From: JBEKYD01 sp049509915 | GTDB lineage: Bacteria > Acidobacteriota > Terriglobia > Bryobacterales > Bryobacteraceae | Direction: 5' to 3' | DNA length: 40,498 nt | NCBI GenBank assembly: GCA_049509915.1 | Contig: JBEKZL010000034.1 | Span: forward strand, 1-40,498 | Part shown: piece by piece, positions 8,457 through 16,179 of the stretch | How the letters are laid out: each line of letters begins with the position of its first letter | Position numbering within the stretch: the first letter of the stretch is position 1 | Position numbers and translations under genes: made by a program | The notes under the pieces: generated by a model | The model's database searches: none | What the model was told of the DNA's origin: nothing | What the model saw: the letters and a program-made list of their open reading frames with translations, nothing else

Positions 8457-8573
8457 ATGATGCCGACAGAGCCCTCCCATAACGTTGCCGCGAGGGACCT
8501 TGCCGCGGTTGCGTTTAGCCGGGGAGAGCGATGGGGCGAGGAGTCGGGCCGGGAGAGCCGGCGTGGAGCTTAA
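8457..8573 (+). CDS. Tiny ORF, 38 residues, function unknown
   Basis: ATG at 8457 is preceded by AAGAGGTG with a six-base gap, a strong ribosome-binding site that itself overlaps the stop codon of the upstream gene. It encodes 38 residues starting MMPTEPSHNVAARDLAAVAF and ending in an Arg/Glu-rich tail (GERWGEESGRESRR). It ends six bases before the FkbM gene start. The tight packing and good translation signal support real expression. The composition is that of a soluble charged peptide with no membrane segment. It could be a leader peptide coupling translation into the FkbM gene rather than a functional protein. I do not recognise a family. Confidence 0.4.
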   Translation: MMPTEPSHNVAARDLAAVAFSRGERWGEESGRESRRGA

Positions 8574-8579
8574 CGCGAA

Positions 8580-9446
8580 ATGCAAAACATAATCCGAGAC
8601 GCGGTCAAAAGTGTCCTGCCGACCCAGTGGGTTTGGGCGTGCCAGTTCCGGCGCTACAACCGCGTGTCGATACGAGAGTTATGCCTTGCAGGAGCCGTGG
8701 AACCGGAAATAGAACTGGTAGAGCCGCTCTTAGGACAGGGCGACGGGGTCGTCTTCGATGTAGGCGCCAATAAAGGCGACTATACCTACGCCATACAGAG
8801 AGTTGTGGCACCCGGCAGCATCTACTCGATCGAGCCGCTCTCTGCTGAATGCCGACATCTAAGACGATTATTCCCCGCCGTCACAGTCCTGCAGCTAGCG
8901 TTGTCCGATCACGAAGGCGAGTTGGAGCTAAAGGTCCCCATTATCAATGGCCAGCCTTTTCCGACCAGGGCTACGCTGGAGAAATTCCAGGACCTCGGCG
9001 AGACTGGAGTGATGCTGGAAAGGACCCGTCTTCAGACGCTGGACCGGCTATGTGTAACCATGGGCCTGGAGAAGGTGCGGTATATAAAGATCGACGTCGA
9101 AGGTCATGAACAAAAAGCGCTCGTTGGGGCGAGTCAGACGATAAAGAACTGGCGGCCGATCCTGCAGGTCGAGATTGAACAAAGGCATCATCGGGATCCC
9201 ATCTCCACCATCTTCGGATGGGTCCTCGATCAGGGCTATTCCGGCTTCTTTTATGACGCGGCGCAGCGCCGGCTGCACCCGCTCAGCGAATTCAACCTTG
9301 GAACTCATCAGGCACTGGCAGCCATGGGAACGCCTGAATACGTAAACAATTTCCTGTTCCTGAATCGTGACTCCGCGCAGCGCATCGTGCAAGCGGTGCA
9401 CGAAAAGCTAGCGAGCTCTCAAAACTCAGCTTTCGTTCGTAACTAA
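8580..9446 (+). CDS. FkbM-family SAM-dependent methyltransferase
   Basis: A 288-residue class I methyltransferase of the FkbM type. Motif I is VVFDVGANKGDYT (about residues 57-69), the acidic residue ending strand 2 is in IYSIEPL, and the family signature RYIKIDVEGHEQKALVGA lies at about 165-182. FkbM enzymes O-methylate hydroxyl groups on sugars or polyketides; next to polysaccharide genes, a sugar O-methyl decoration is the natural reading. The start ATG follows GGAGCTTAACGCGAA, a GGAG nine or more bases away. The Wzz-like gene begins shortly after its stop. Substrate and position methylated cannot be told. Confidence 0.88.
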   Translation: MQNIIRDAVKSVLPTQWVWACQFRRYNRVSIRELCLAGAVEPEIELVEPLLGQGDGVVFDVGANKGDYTYAIQRVVAPGSIYSIEPLSAECRHLRRLFPAVTVLQLALSDHEGELELKVPIINGQPFPTRATLEKFQDLGETGVMLERTRLQTLDRLCVTMGLEKVRYIKIDVEGHEQKALVGASQTIKNWRPILQVEIEQRHHRDPISTIFGWVLDQGYSGFFYDAAQRRLHPLSEFNLGTHQALAAMGTPEYVNNFLFLNRDSAQRIVQAVHEKLASSQNSAFVRN

Positions 9447-9461
9447 AGGGTGAGCCTCTAT

Positions 9462-10919
9462 ATGCCAACCGATTCTTTCAAAGCCGTTTCCGCGAAAGAC
9501 CTTGCCGCTATCCTTGCGCGCCGCAAATGGCAAATCCTGATCACGTTCGTGCTGGTTGTCGCGGCCGTGATCGCGGGTACTCTTTTGATGCCGAAGCAAT
9601 ACGAAACCAGGATGAAAGTACTGGTGAAAAACGAGCGCGCCGACATGATTGTGTCGGCCGATCGAAACGGCAGCTCCGGCTATGTTGGCGAGGTCAGCGA
9701 AACCCAGATCAATTCCGAGATCGAGTTGCTGACGAGCAACGATCTGCTCCAGGGAGTGGTCACCCAATGTGGGCTGGATCGGCGCCAGCAGGGGGCCGAA
9801 TCCGCTGGCGAGGACCATTCCGTGTCCATCGAGAAGGCTGCGAAGCGTTTGGGGAGAGATCTCAAAGTATCCCCGGTCCGCAAAGCCGATATCATCGAAG
9901 TGGTATATGCCGACACCGACCCTCACCGCGCCGTCGCGGTCCTCGCTAGCTTGGCGGATCTTTACCTGGAAGCACATCTGAAGGTCCATGGCACGCCGGG
10001 CACCTACGAGTTCTTCAGGGGCCAAGCCGAACGATACCAGCGCGAGCTGCAGGACGCGGACGCCAAACTGGCTGATTTTCGGCGCAGCGAAAACATCGTC
10101 ATGCTGCCGGAGCAGAAGAATGCCCTGCTGGACAAGGCCACCGAATCCGAATCCGCTCTTTTACAGGCCGAGGCAGCAGCCGAGGAGTACACGCGCAAGA
10201 TCGCCGACACCCGTCACGCGCTCGGTACGGCCCAGCCACGCGTCGTAACGCAGAGCCGCACTCTGACTAACCAGTTCTCGGTGGAGAAGCTGCACACCAT
10301 GTTGGCCGAATTGCAGAACCGGCGTACGGAGCTTCTAGCAAAGTTTCGCCCGGACGACCGGCTGGTGCAGGAAGTCGATCAGGAACTCAGAGACACGCAG
10401 GTCGCGCTCGAGCAGGCGACCAAGCTGACTGGTGTCGAGCAGGCGACCGATGTCAACCCCGTGCATCAAGCCCTCGAACTCGATCTCGACCGCCAGCAGG
10501 CCGAACTGGCGGGGCTGCAGTCCCGCCGCGATGCGCTGGCAAATCAGACAGCCGCTTATCGCAGCCAGTTGGCGCGGCTGGCCGACGCCACGGCGAGTTT
10601 TGACGACTTGGTCCGAACCGAGAAGAAGGCCGAAGACAACTACCTGCTTTACGCAAAGAAGACGGAAGAAGCGCGAATCGCCGAATCGCTCGACAAGCAA
10701 AAGATCTCGAATGTGGCCATCGCCGAAACCCCCGTCGAGCCGCATGTGCCTTCGAAGCCCAATGTACCGTTAAACATGGCTCTAGGAGCCATGCTGGCGG
10801 CCATACTCAGCCTTGGCGGTGCGTTCGCCGCCGATTACTTCCTCGATACCGTCGAGCAGCCACGTGAACTGGAGGAGCTTACCGGCCTCCCCGTGCTGGC
10901 TACTTCTTTCGGCGACTGA
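9462..10919 (+). CDS. Wzz/GumC-type polysaccharide chain-length determinant (no kinase domain)
   Basis: A 485-residue inner-membrane protein. The N-terminal Wzz segment (SAKDLAAILARRKWQILITF) has a first membrane helix at about residues 25-44. A long periplasmic region rich in coiled coil follows (about 190-410, with repeated Gln/Glu/Arg/Leu helices such as FRGQAERYQRELQDADAKLADF). The GNVR-like segment and the Pro-rich PVEPHVPSKPNVPLN precede the second membrane helix (about 435-458), and the cytoplasmic tail is short. PCP-2-type proteins of this form control polymer length and bridge to the Wza export channel. Unlike Wzc it carries no fused tyrosine kinase; a separate P-loop protein is encoded two genes on. 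ATG at 9462 is preferred over GTG at 9450 because the AAAGGGTGA site is correctly spaced only for the former. Confidence 0.9.
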   Translation: MPTDSFKAVSAKDLAAILARRKWQILITFVLVVAAVIAGTLLMPKQYETRMKVLVKNERADMIVSADRNGSSGYVGEVSETQINSEIELLTSNDLLQGVVTQCGLDRRQQGAESAGEDHSVSIEKAAKRLGRDLKVSPVRKADIIEVVYADTDPHRAVAVLASLADLYLEAHLKVHGTPGTYEFFRGQAERYQRELQDADAKLADFRRSENIVMLPEQKNALLDKATESESALLQAEAAAEEYTRKIADTRHALGTAQPRVVTQSRTLTNQFSVEKLHTMLAELQNRRTELLAKFRPDDRLVQEVDQELRDTQVALEQATKLTGVEQATDVNPVHQALELDLDRQQAELAGLQSRRDALANQTAAYRSQLARLADATASFDDLVRTEKKAEDNYLLYAKKTEEARIAESLDKQKISNVAIAETPVEPHVPSKPNVPLNMALGAMLAAILSLGGAFAADYFLDTVEQPRELEELTGLPVLATSFGD

Positions 10920-10933
10920 CACCGGATCGCTTC

Positions 10934-11878
10934 ATGTATCACAACCACTTCGGTCTTCGCGAAGAGCCCTTCGGCGTGACGCCCGACCGCCGCTTCTTCT
11001 ACCAAACTACGCAGCACGGTGAGGCAGCGGCTACGCTCTTTTACGCCATTCAACAGCGCAGGGGATTCGCTCTACTGCTTGCCCACGCCGGCCTAGGCAA
11101 GACCAGTGTACTTTTCACCCTGGTCCAGATGCTCAAGGGAAAGGCCCAAATTGCGTATTTGCCCAACCCATATTACGATCGCGACACTGTACTGGAATCG
11201 ATTATGGTGTCCCTCGGGCTGGAACCCGCCGACTCCCCGGCCGCGACTCACAAATTGTTCTACCAGTACTTACTAAAAGCGCACATCGCCGGAAAAACGG
11301 TCGTCGCCGTATTCGACGAAGCCCAGGATCTGAACCGCGGCACACTCGAAGCGATCCGCATGCTATCGAACTTCGAAACTCCGGATGGGAAACTGCTACA
11401 AATCGTCCTGGCAGGCCAGCCTCAACTCGCGGCGACCCTCCGGCGGGACGACTGCGAGCAGATTCGGCAGCGTTTCAGCGCGATCGCCCGTCTGGAACCG
11501 CTGGCCGGCGATGAAATTCGAAAATACATGGCCCACCGTCTACAAGTGGCGGGCGGGTCGATCGGACTATTCACGCCGGAAGCGATCGACATGATAGCGT
11601 CCGCGTCCGGAGGCGTTCCGCGCAATATCAACATGATCGGCTTCAACTCGCTGACACTGGCTTACGCTCTAGAAAAGGAACGCGTAGGTTCGGAGGAAGT
11701 GGCCGAGGTACTCCGCGATCTCGCCCTTCCGCTCAGCGAACCGCAGCCACAACTGGCGCAGGCGGTTCTGGAGCGGTCGCCGGCCTTTGCGCAGACGGCC
11801 GAACCTTCCCGTCTGGTCTGGATCGCCGCGGGCGTCGCCCTACTTGCGGCCGGGACTTTTCTCTTGGGCCGATTCTGA
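10934..11878 (+). CDS. ExeA/GspA-type AAA ATPase with C-terminal membrane helix
   Basis: A 314-residue ATPase. The opening MYHNHFGLREEPFGVTPD and the following FFYQTTQHGEAAATLFYAI are signatures of the ExeA/general secretion ATPase family, also found in EPS loci of exosortase (XrtA) systems. Walker A is AHAGLGKTS (residues 50-58), Walker B is VVAVFDEAQDL (about 122-132), a sensor-like LAGQPQL lies near 163 and an Arg finger region RQRFSAIARLEPL near 182-194. A single hydrophobic helix at about 294-311 anchors the C-terminus, so the ATPase faces the cytoplasm at the membrane. It lies 14 bases after the Wzz-like gene. A role in assembling or energising the export apparatus is inferred from context. 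The peptidoglycan-binding domain seen in full ExeA is absent. Confidence 0.9.
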   Translation: MYHNHFGLREEPFGVTPDRRFFYQTTQHGEAAATLFYAIQQRRGFALLLAHAGLGKTSVLFTLVQMLKGKAQIAYLPNPYYDRDTVLESIMVSLGLEPADSPAATHKLFYQYLLKAHIAGKTVVAVFDEAQDLNRGTLEAIRMLSNFETPDGKLLQIVLAGQPQLAATLRRDDCEQIRQRFSAIARLEPLAGDEIRKYMAHRLQVAGGSIGLFTPEAIDMIASASGGVPRNINMIGFNSLTLAYALEKERVGSEEVAEVLRDLALPLSEPQPQLAQAVLERSPAFAQTAEPSRLVWIAAGVALLAAGTFLLGRF

Positions 11879-11893
11879 TGGTTGGAGCATACA

Positions 11894-12490
11894 TTGAGTA
11901 GAAATTCCCTGATCTTAGAACGGGCAACCCTGAAGAGAACCACCCCGGGGCTGACGGAAACCGTCACTCATACCGGTGAGTATCTGGGCTTGATTCGCCA
12001 GCTTTTTCGAGGGCCCTCGGTTGTTGCACTGGTGGAGAGCGGGACGGGGACCCGGAGTGCGGAAGCCTGCCGAGGCATCGCCGCGGAACTGGCCGCTTCC
12101 GGCAACCGGGTAGTAATCGTCCAGGTGCGGGCGTTGCTTGCAATGAGCGAGATTCCCGAGGTTGCGGCCTATCAGCCGGGACGAGTAGCTAACGTATCCC
12201 TTTGGCCCTCCACAGTTGGTGCGCCCATCGAGTTCTTCCAATCTCCCGCGTCGGTGCCGTCACACGGCGATTGGGTCGGTTTTCTACGCCGCGACTTCGA
12301 TTCGGTATTGCTTGACTGTCCCTGTGTCGAGACAGCGCCATCGGCCGGCGCCATCGCAGCCCAAGCCGACGCGGCCGTACTGGTGGTCGAAGCCGGGAAA
12401 ACATCCAGGCGCCAGATCCAAGGCGACCAGGAAGCGCTACGGCTGAGAGGGGTCAAATTGGCTGGCTGCATTCTGATGCGGAAGAGGTAA
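11894..12490 (+). CDS. Degenerate BY-kinase/CpsD-like P-loop protein (probable pseudokinase)
   Basis: A 198-residue protein aligned by order with the CpsD/Wzc kinase domain: an N-terminal helix with EYLGLIRQLF (as EAYRSLRTNL), a strand and loop in the Walker A position, a helix, VVIVQVRA where Walker A-prime should be, then FDSVLLDCPC (Walker B, about residues 134-144) and ADAAVLVVEAGKTSRRQI near the end. The Walker A loop reads ESGTGTRSAEA, without the invariant Lys of GKT/S. The A-prime Asp is replaced, and the C-terminal Tyr cluster is absent (ends CILMRKR). It therefore probably cannot bind ATP normally or autophosphorylate. It may be a structural partner of the Wzz-like protein. Start: TTG at 11894 with GGAG six bases upstream; a TTG at 11882 is the alternative. 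Confidence 0.75.
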   Translation: MSRNSLILERATLKRTTPGLTETVTHTGEYLGLIRQLFRGPSVVALVESGTGTRSAEACRGIAAELAASGNRVVIVQVRALLAMSEIPEVAAYQPGRVANVSLWPSTVGAPIEFFQSPASVPSHGDWVGFLRRDFDSVLLDCPCVETAPSAGAIAAQADAAVLVVEAGKTSRRQIQGDQEALRLRGVKLAGCILMRKR

Positions 12491-12494
12491 CTCA

Positions 12495-13136
12495 ATGCGA
12501 ATCTACTATCTGCTTTTGCCCGTGATCTGTTCGAGCGCGGCGCTCGCTCAGTCGGTTTCCTTTGCCGAACGCGAACCCCGTTATCGGCTGCAGGCGACGG
12601 ATGTGGTCGAGGTGCATTACCGGTACACTCCGGAATTCGACCAGACCGTCACGATCCAACCAGACGGCTTCGCCACGCTGCAAATCGTCGGTGACCTCAA
12701 GTTGCAAGGGCTGACGCTCGATCAGGCGAAGGCCACCATTCTCGAAAAATCGAGTCAACGCTTAAAAGACCCGGAAATCACGTTAGTGCTGAAGGACTTC
12801 GAGAAACCGTACTTCGTGGTAGGTGGCGAAGTCGCGCATCCCGGTAAGTTCGAGATGCGTGGCCAAGTTACCGCCATCCAGGCGATTGCCATGGCTGGCG
12901 GTTTCAATACGGCTAGTGCGAAACACTCCCAGGTGATCCTGTTCCGCAGAGTCGGGCCGGACTTAGCCAAAGCCGAGATTCTGGATTTGAAGGCAGCAAT
13001 GAAGCCGTCAGCCAAGGAACCGTTGGCCGACCTGCACCCCGGCGATATGCTGGTCGTCCCGCAGAACTCTGTCAGCAAGATCGAACGCTTTGTGAAATGG
13101 GCGAATATCGGGATGTATTTTAGCCCCGTGCCCTAA
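12495..13136 (+). CDS. Wza-type polysaccharide export protein
   Basis: A 213-residue protein with a cleavable signal peptide (MRIYYLLLPVICSSAALAQS), a poly_export domain (YRLQATDVVEVHYRYTPEFDQTVTIQPDG, residues about 29-100) and one SLBB domain (YFVVGGEVAHPGKFEMRG to LADLHPGDMLVVPQNS). This is the short form of the outer-membrane/periplasmic export channel that cooperates with the Wzz-like protein. No lipobox Cys follows the signal, so it is not lipidated in the usual Wza way, and no C-terminal amphipathic barrel helix is obvious. ATG at 12495 follows GAGGTAA and begins four bases after the preceding stop, consistent with translation coupling in the operon. Confidence 0.9.
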   Translation: MRIYYLLLPVICSSAALAQSVSFAEREPRYRLQATDVVEVHYRYTPEFDQTVTIQPDGFATLQIVGDLKLQGLTLDQAKATILEKSSQRLKDPEITLVLKDFEKPYFVVGGEVAHPGKFEMRGQVTAIQAIAMAGGFNTASAKHSQVILFRRVGPDLAKAEILDLKAAMKPSAKEPLADLHPGDMLVVPQNSVSKIERFVKWANIGMYFSPVP

Positions 13137-13137
13137 C

Positions 13138-13156
13138 CCCTGGCGCTCTGCCAGGG
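13138..13156 (+). terminator. Hairpin after the export gene, possible attenuator
   Basis: CCCTGGC (13138-13144) and GCCAGGG (13150-13156) form a perfect seven-pair stem with loop GCTCT, starting two bases after the export gene's stop codon and followed by TTCT rather than a real T run. It is too weak in its tail to be a sure intrinsic terminator. In an operon opened by an antiterminator it could be an internal attenuation point before the 182-base gap to the next gene. Confidence 0.4.
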
Positions 13157-13318
13157 TTCTAAAGCTCCGGACCAAAGGCCTGGAAGGCGGGGAAAGTCGT
13201 CAATCGGTTCTGTAGTTGCGCCCGGCAGCCTCGCCAACCGCTTCCTCCCCCAGTTCATCTCAACTTCGCAACAGCCGGCGTCAGTCCGGCATCGGGTTCA
13301 TCGTCGCAACGCACTGCC

Positions 13319-14755
13319 ATGCCCAGAACACCTAAATCGATAGCCAGTCGTGTCTACACGCTCGTCAATGCCGTTGTCGTTTTGTTTGTTCTGCTCTGCG
13401 TATTCACCGGAGCGAACTGGGGGTATATGCCACACGGTGTAGGCGCCTTCCTGGCGCTCCGTGTAACAATCAAGAACCTATGCCTGGCGGCGCTCTTTAT
13501 CTTGGCTTGGGCAATCACTTTCCGCTCCTTCGGCCTGAGCCGTCCGTCGCCGGCCCTGCCGCTGTGGAGCGAATTGATTCAGGTTACCAAAGCTTGCGTC
13601 GCAGCGTCGGCCTTTGCATTTCTACTTCCGCTCACCTCTCAGAGTGGCGCCTTCACGGAGAGAGTCGTCCTGTACTTTCTTCCGGTTGCGATTGTGGCAT
13701 CCTTATGCGGCCGGCTCGCGGCTCGCGTTTTTTCCGGCCGCCTCGCCCGGGTTCTTAGCCGCCGCAGAGACCTAATAATCGTGGGCAGCGGTCCGCGAGC
13801 CTCAGCCATGTACGAACGCCTCCTCCGGGCGCCGACCCACAGTTACACAAACATTCTGGGCTTTGTAGACTCGCCAAACGGCCATTTGATAACCGATACA
13901 ATTCGCCAGCAAATGCTCGGCGGGCTGGAAGACCTGGAAAGCATCCTCATGAAGCAGTCGGTGGATGAGGTGGTGATCGCGTTGCCGGCCAAATCCTGCT
14001 ACGACCAGATTCAGACTGCCATCCTGACCTGCGAACGTGTTGGCGTCGAAGCGAAATACCCTTCCGATATTTTCCAGTTATCGCTTGCGAGACCAAGCTT
14101 TGAACCTGACGAAAAGGCATCGCTGGTAACCCTCAAAGTGGTGCAGGACGATTACCGACTGATCGTGAAGCGTATCATCGACATCGTCGGGGCGGTTGTG
14201 GGGTTGGTAATCTCCAGCCCCCTGATGCTCGCCATTGCCGTCGCCATCAAGCTAACCAGTTCGGGCCCGGCTTTCTTCACCCAGGAACGTTATGGGCTGA
14301 ACAAACGCCGCTTCCGGATGTGGAAGTTTCGCACGATGGTCCCCGACGCGGAGAATCGACAAGCCGCCCTGGAGGCCAGAAACGAGGCGCGAGGCCCGGT
14401 TTTCAAAATCCGCAACGATCCGCGAATTACTCCGCTCGGACGCGTTCTACGCAAGACGTCGCTGGACGAACTGCCGCAGCTTTTTAACGTCCTCTTGGGC
14501 GAAATGTCTCTTGTCGGACCAAGACCGCTTCCCAAGCGGGACGTCTCGAGATTCGACGACGCGGCGTTGATGCGGCGCTTTAGCGTGAAACCGGGTTTGA
14601 CCTGCTTATGGCAGATTCATGGCCGCAGCAACACCGAGTTCGGACAGTGGGTGAAATTGGATCTCATGTACATCGACACCTGGTCGCTTAGCCTGGACTT
14701 CTCCATCCTCTTGAAAACGCTGCCCGTCGTTCTGAAAGGCACCGGGGCCGCCTGA
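13319..14755 (+). CDS. WbaP/WcaJ-type undecaprenyl-phosphate sugar phosphotransferase
   Basis: A 478-residue polyprenyl glycosylphosphotransferase that starts the repeat unit by moving a sugar-1-phosphate onto undecaprenyl phosphate. Four membrane helices occupy about residues 12-140. A Rossmann-like CoA-binding domain follows (RDLIIVGSGPRASAMYERLL, 150-260). After a fifth hydrophobic segment (IIDIVGAVVGLVISSPLML) comes the catalytic bac_transf domain, with FFTQERYGLNKRRFRMWKFRTM, TPLGRVLRKTSLDELPQLFN, GEMSLVGPRP and CLWQIHGRS. All hallmark residues, including the DE of SLDELPQ and the Arg/Pro of VGPRP, are present. The start ATG has no strong ribosome-binding site; it lies 182 bases after the export gene. 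Sugar donor (glucose, galactose or GlcNAc type) cannot be read. Confidence 0.95.
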   Translation: MPRTPKSIASRVYTLVNAVVVLFVLLCVFTGANWGYMPHGVGAFLALRVTIKNLCLAALFILAWAITFRSFGLSRPSPALPLWSELIQVTKACVAASAFAFLLPLTSQSGAFTERVVLYFLPVAIVASLCGRLAARVFSGRLARVLSRRRDLIIVGSGPRASAMYERLLRAPTHSYTNILGFVDSPNGHLITDTIRQQMLGGLEDLESILMKQSVDEVVIALPAKSCYDQIQTAILTCERVGVEAKYPSDIFQLSLARPSFEPDEKASLVTLKVVQDDYRLIVKRIIDIVGAVVGLVISSPLMLAIAVAIKLTSSGPAFFTQERYGLNKRRFRMWKFRTMVPDAENRQAALEARNEARGPVFKIRNDPRITPLGRVLRKTSLDELPQLFNVLLGEMSLVGPRPLPKRDVSRFDDAALMRRFSVKPGLTCLWQIHGRSNTEFGQWVKLDLMYIDTWSLSLDFSILLKTLPVVLKGTGAA

Positions 14756-14801
14756 GCGGGACGGCGTTTACCGTCGCGGCCGCCGATAACCCACAACGAT
14801 T

Positions 14802-16088
14802 ATGAGAAACTGGATCGCCGGCTACCGCGGCAGCAACCTGGCCCGCAATGCGGGTTGGATGCTCGTCGGCCAAGGACTGTGCCTTTGCATTCAAGCCGCG
14901 TATTTTGTCATCATTGCTCGCAGCCTCGGATCGCAGCAGTACGGAGCTTTCATCGCGACTGTGGCCCTTACGCAGATTCTGTCGCCTTTCGTCGGTTTCG
15001 GCGGAAGCAATCTTCTCGTCAGGAGCGTGGCCAGGAACAGGCAGGCCTTTCCGGTGTATTGGGGCAACCTACTCTTCATGACTCTTGCCTCTGGCACCGC
15101 GGCGGCAGTGCTGGTCGTAGGCGTTGCACGACTGGTCTTGCCGGCATCCATTCCGATGGTTGTCATCGTGTTGGTCAGCGTGGCCGAGCTGAATTTCTCC
15201 CGGCTCGCCGACTGCGCCGGAATGGCCTTTCAATCTATCGAGCGCTTGGACGTCATGGCTCAATTGACCATCTGGGCCGCTCTGGCGCGTCTGATTGGAA
15301 TCTCGTTGCTGGCCGCGATTGTCCATCACCCGGTTGCGACGCACTGGGCATTCGTGTATCTACTCACCACGGTCGTTGGTGCAGTACTAGGACTCGCTTG
15401 GGTACAAACAGTCATCGGCAGCCCTCGTTTGGAGCTGGGCCGTATCGGCGGCGAATTCATCGAAGGGTTCTATTTCTCCGCCGGTTTGTCCGCCCAGACT
15501 ATTTACAACGATATCGACAAAACCATGCTGGCGCGAATGGCTACCCTCGACGCCGTTGGCATTTACGGGGCCGCTTACCGTCTGATCGAGGTTGCATTTA
15601 TCCCTGTGAAATCGCTTCTAAACGCGGCTTACCCAGGGTTCTTTCGCGCCGGGCAGGACGGTGTGCGGGGCACGCTCACCTACATGCGGCGCATGTTGCC
15701 AAAATCGGTATGCTATTCGTTACTGGCGTTCTTCTGCCTTCTTCTCGGCGCCCCGGTCGTGCCGCACGTGCTGGGACCTCAGTACGCAAGAAGTGTCGAA
15801 GCGCTCCGATGGCTCGCGCCGTTGCCTTTGCTGAAAACTATCCACTATTTCATGGCGGATACACTTAGTTGCGCCGGTCATCAAGGCCCTCGCGCCCTCA
15901 TTCAAGTGATGGTGGCCGGGTTTAATGTGCTGGTCAATCTGTGGATCATACCGGCATATTCATGGCGCGGCGCGGCCTGGTCCAGCCTGGCAAGCGATGC
16001 CCTTCTTGCTGTGTCGATGTATCTCGCCGTTCTCGCCCTGAGCGGCAGGACGGTGCCGGCCGTCACCGCCAGTGAACCGGCTCTATAA
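14802..16088 (+). CDS. Wzx-type polysaccharide flippase (MOP superfamily)
   Basis: A 428-residue very hydrophobic protein with 12 or more predicted membrane helices. The N-terminal pattern NLARNAGWMLVGQGLCLCIQAAYFVIIARSLGSQQYG and the central IYNDIDKTMLARMATLDAVGIYGAAYRLIE are typical of the polysaccharide-synthesis flippases in the MOP superfamily. It should move the lipid-linked repeat unit from the cytoplasmic to the periplasmic face, feeding the polymerase encoded two genes downstream. The start ATG lacks a strong ribosome-binding site. The gene sits 46 bases after the initiating transferase, in the same orientation. Confidence 0.92.
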   Translation: MRNWIAGYRGSNLARNAGWMLVGQGLCLCIQAAYFVIIARSLGSQQYGAFIATVALTQILSPFVGFGGSNLLVRSVARNRQAFPVYWGNLLFMTLASGTAAAVLVVGVARLVLPASIPMVVIVLVSVAELNFSRLADCAGMAFQSIERLDVMAQLTIWAALARLIGISLLAAIVHHPVATHWAFVYLLTTVVGAVLGLAWVQTVIGSPRLELGRIGGEFIEGFYFSAGLSAQTIYNDIDKTMLARMATLDAVGIYGAAYRLIEVAFIPVKSLLNAAYPGFFRAGQDGVRGTLTYMRRMLPKSVCYSLLAFFCLLLGAPVVPHVLGPQYARSVEALRWLAPLPLLKTIHYFMADTLSCAGHQGPRALIQVMVAGFNVLVNLWIIPAYSWRGAAWSSLASDALLAVSMYLAVLALSGRTVPAVTASEPAL

Positions 16089-16179
16089 ATTCACTGTAGG
16101 GTTATCCGGCAGACGGGGAGTGCGGTAAGATTCGCGCGTGAGTCTATGGCTGGTGGCGGGGCGGCAGGAGTTGATAAGT

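Noticed and set aside
14855..15868. Open frame of 337 codons inside the flippase gene
   Set aside because: It is an out-of-frame shadow of a clear membrane protein. Its Arg/Gly/Pro-rich, low-hydrophobicity composition is typical of such shadows.
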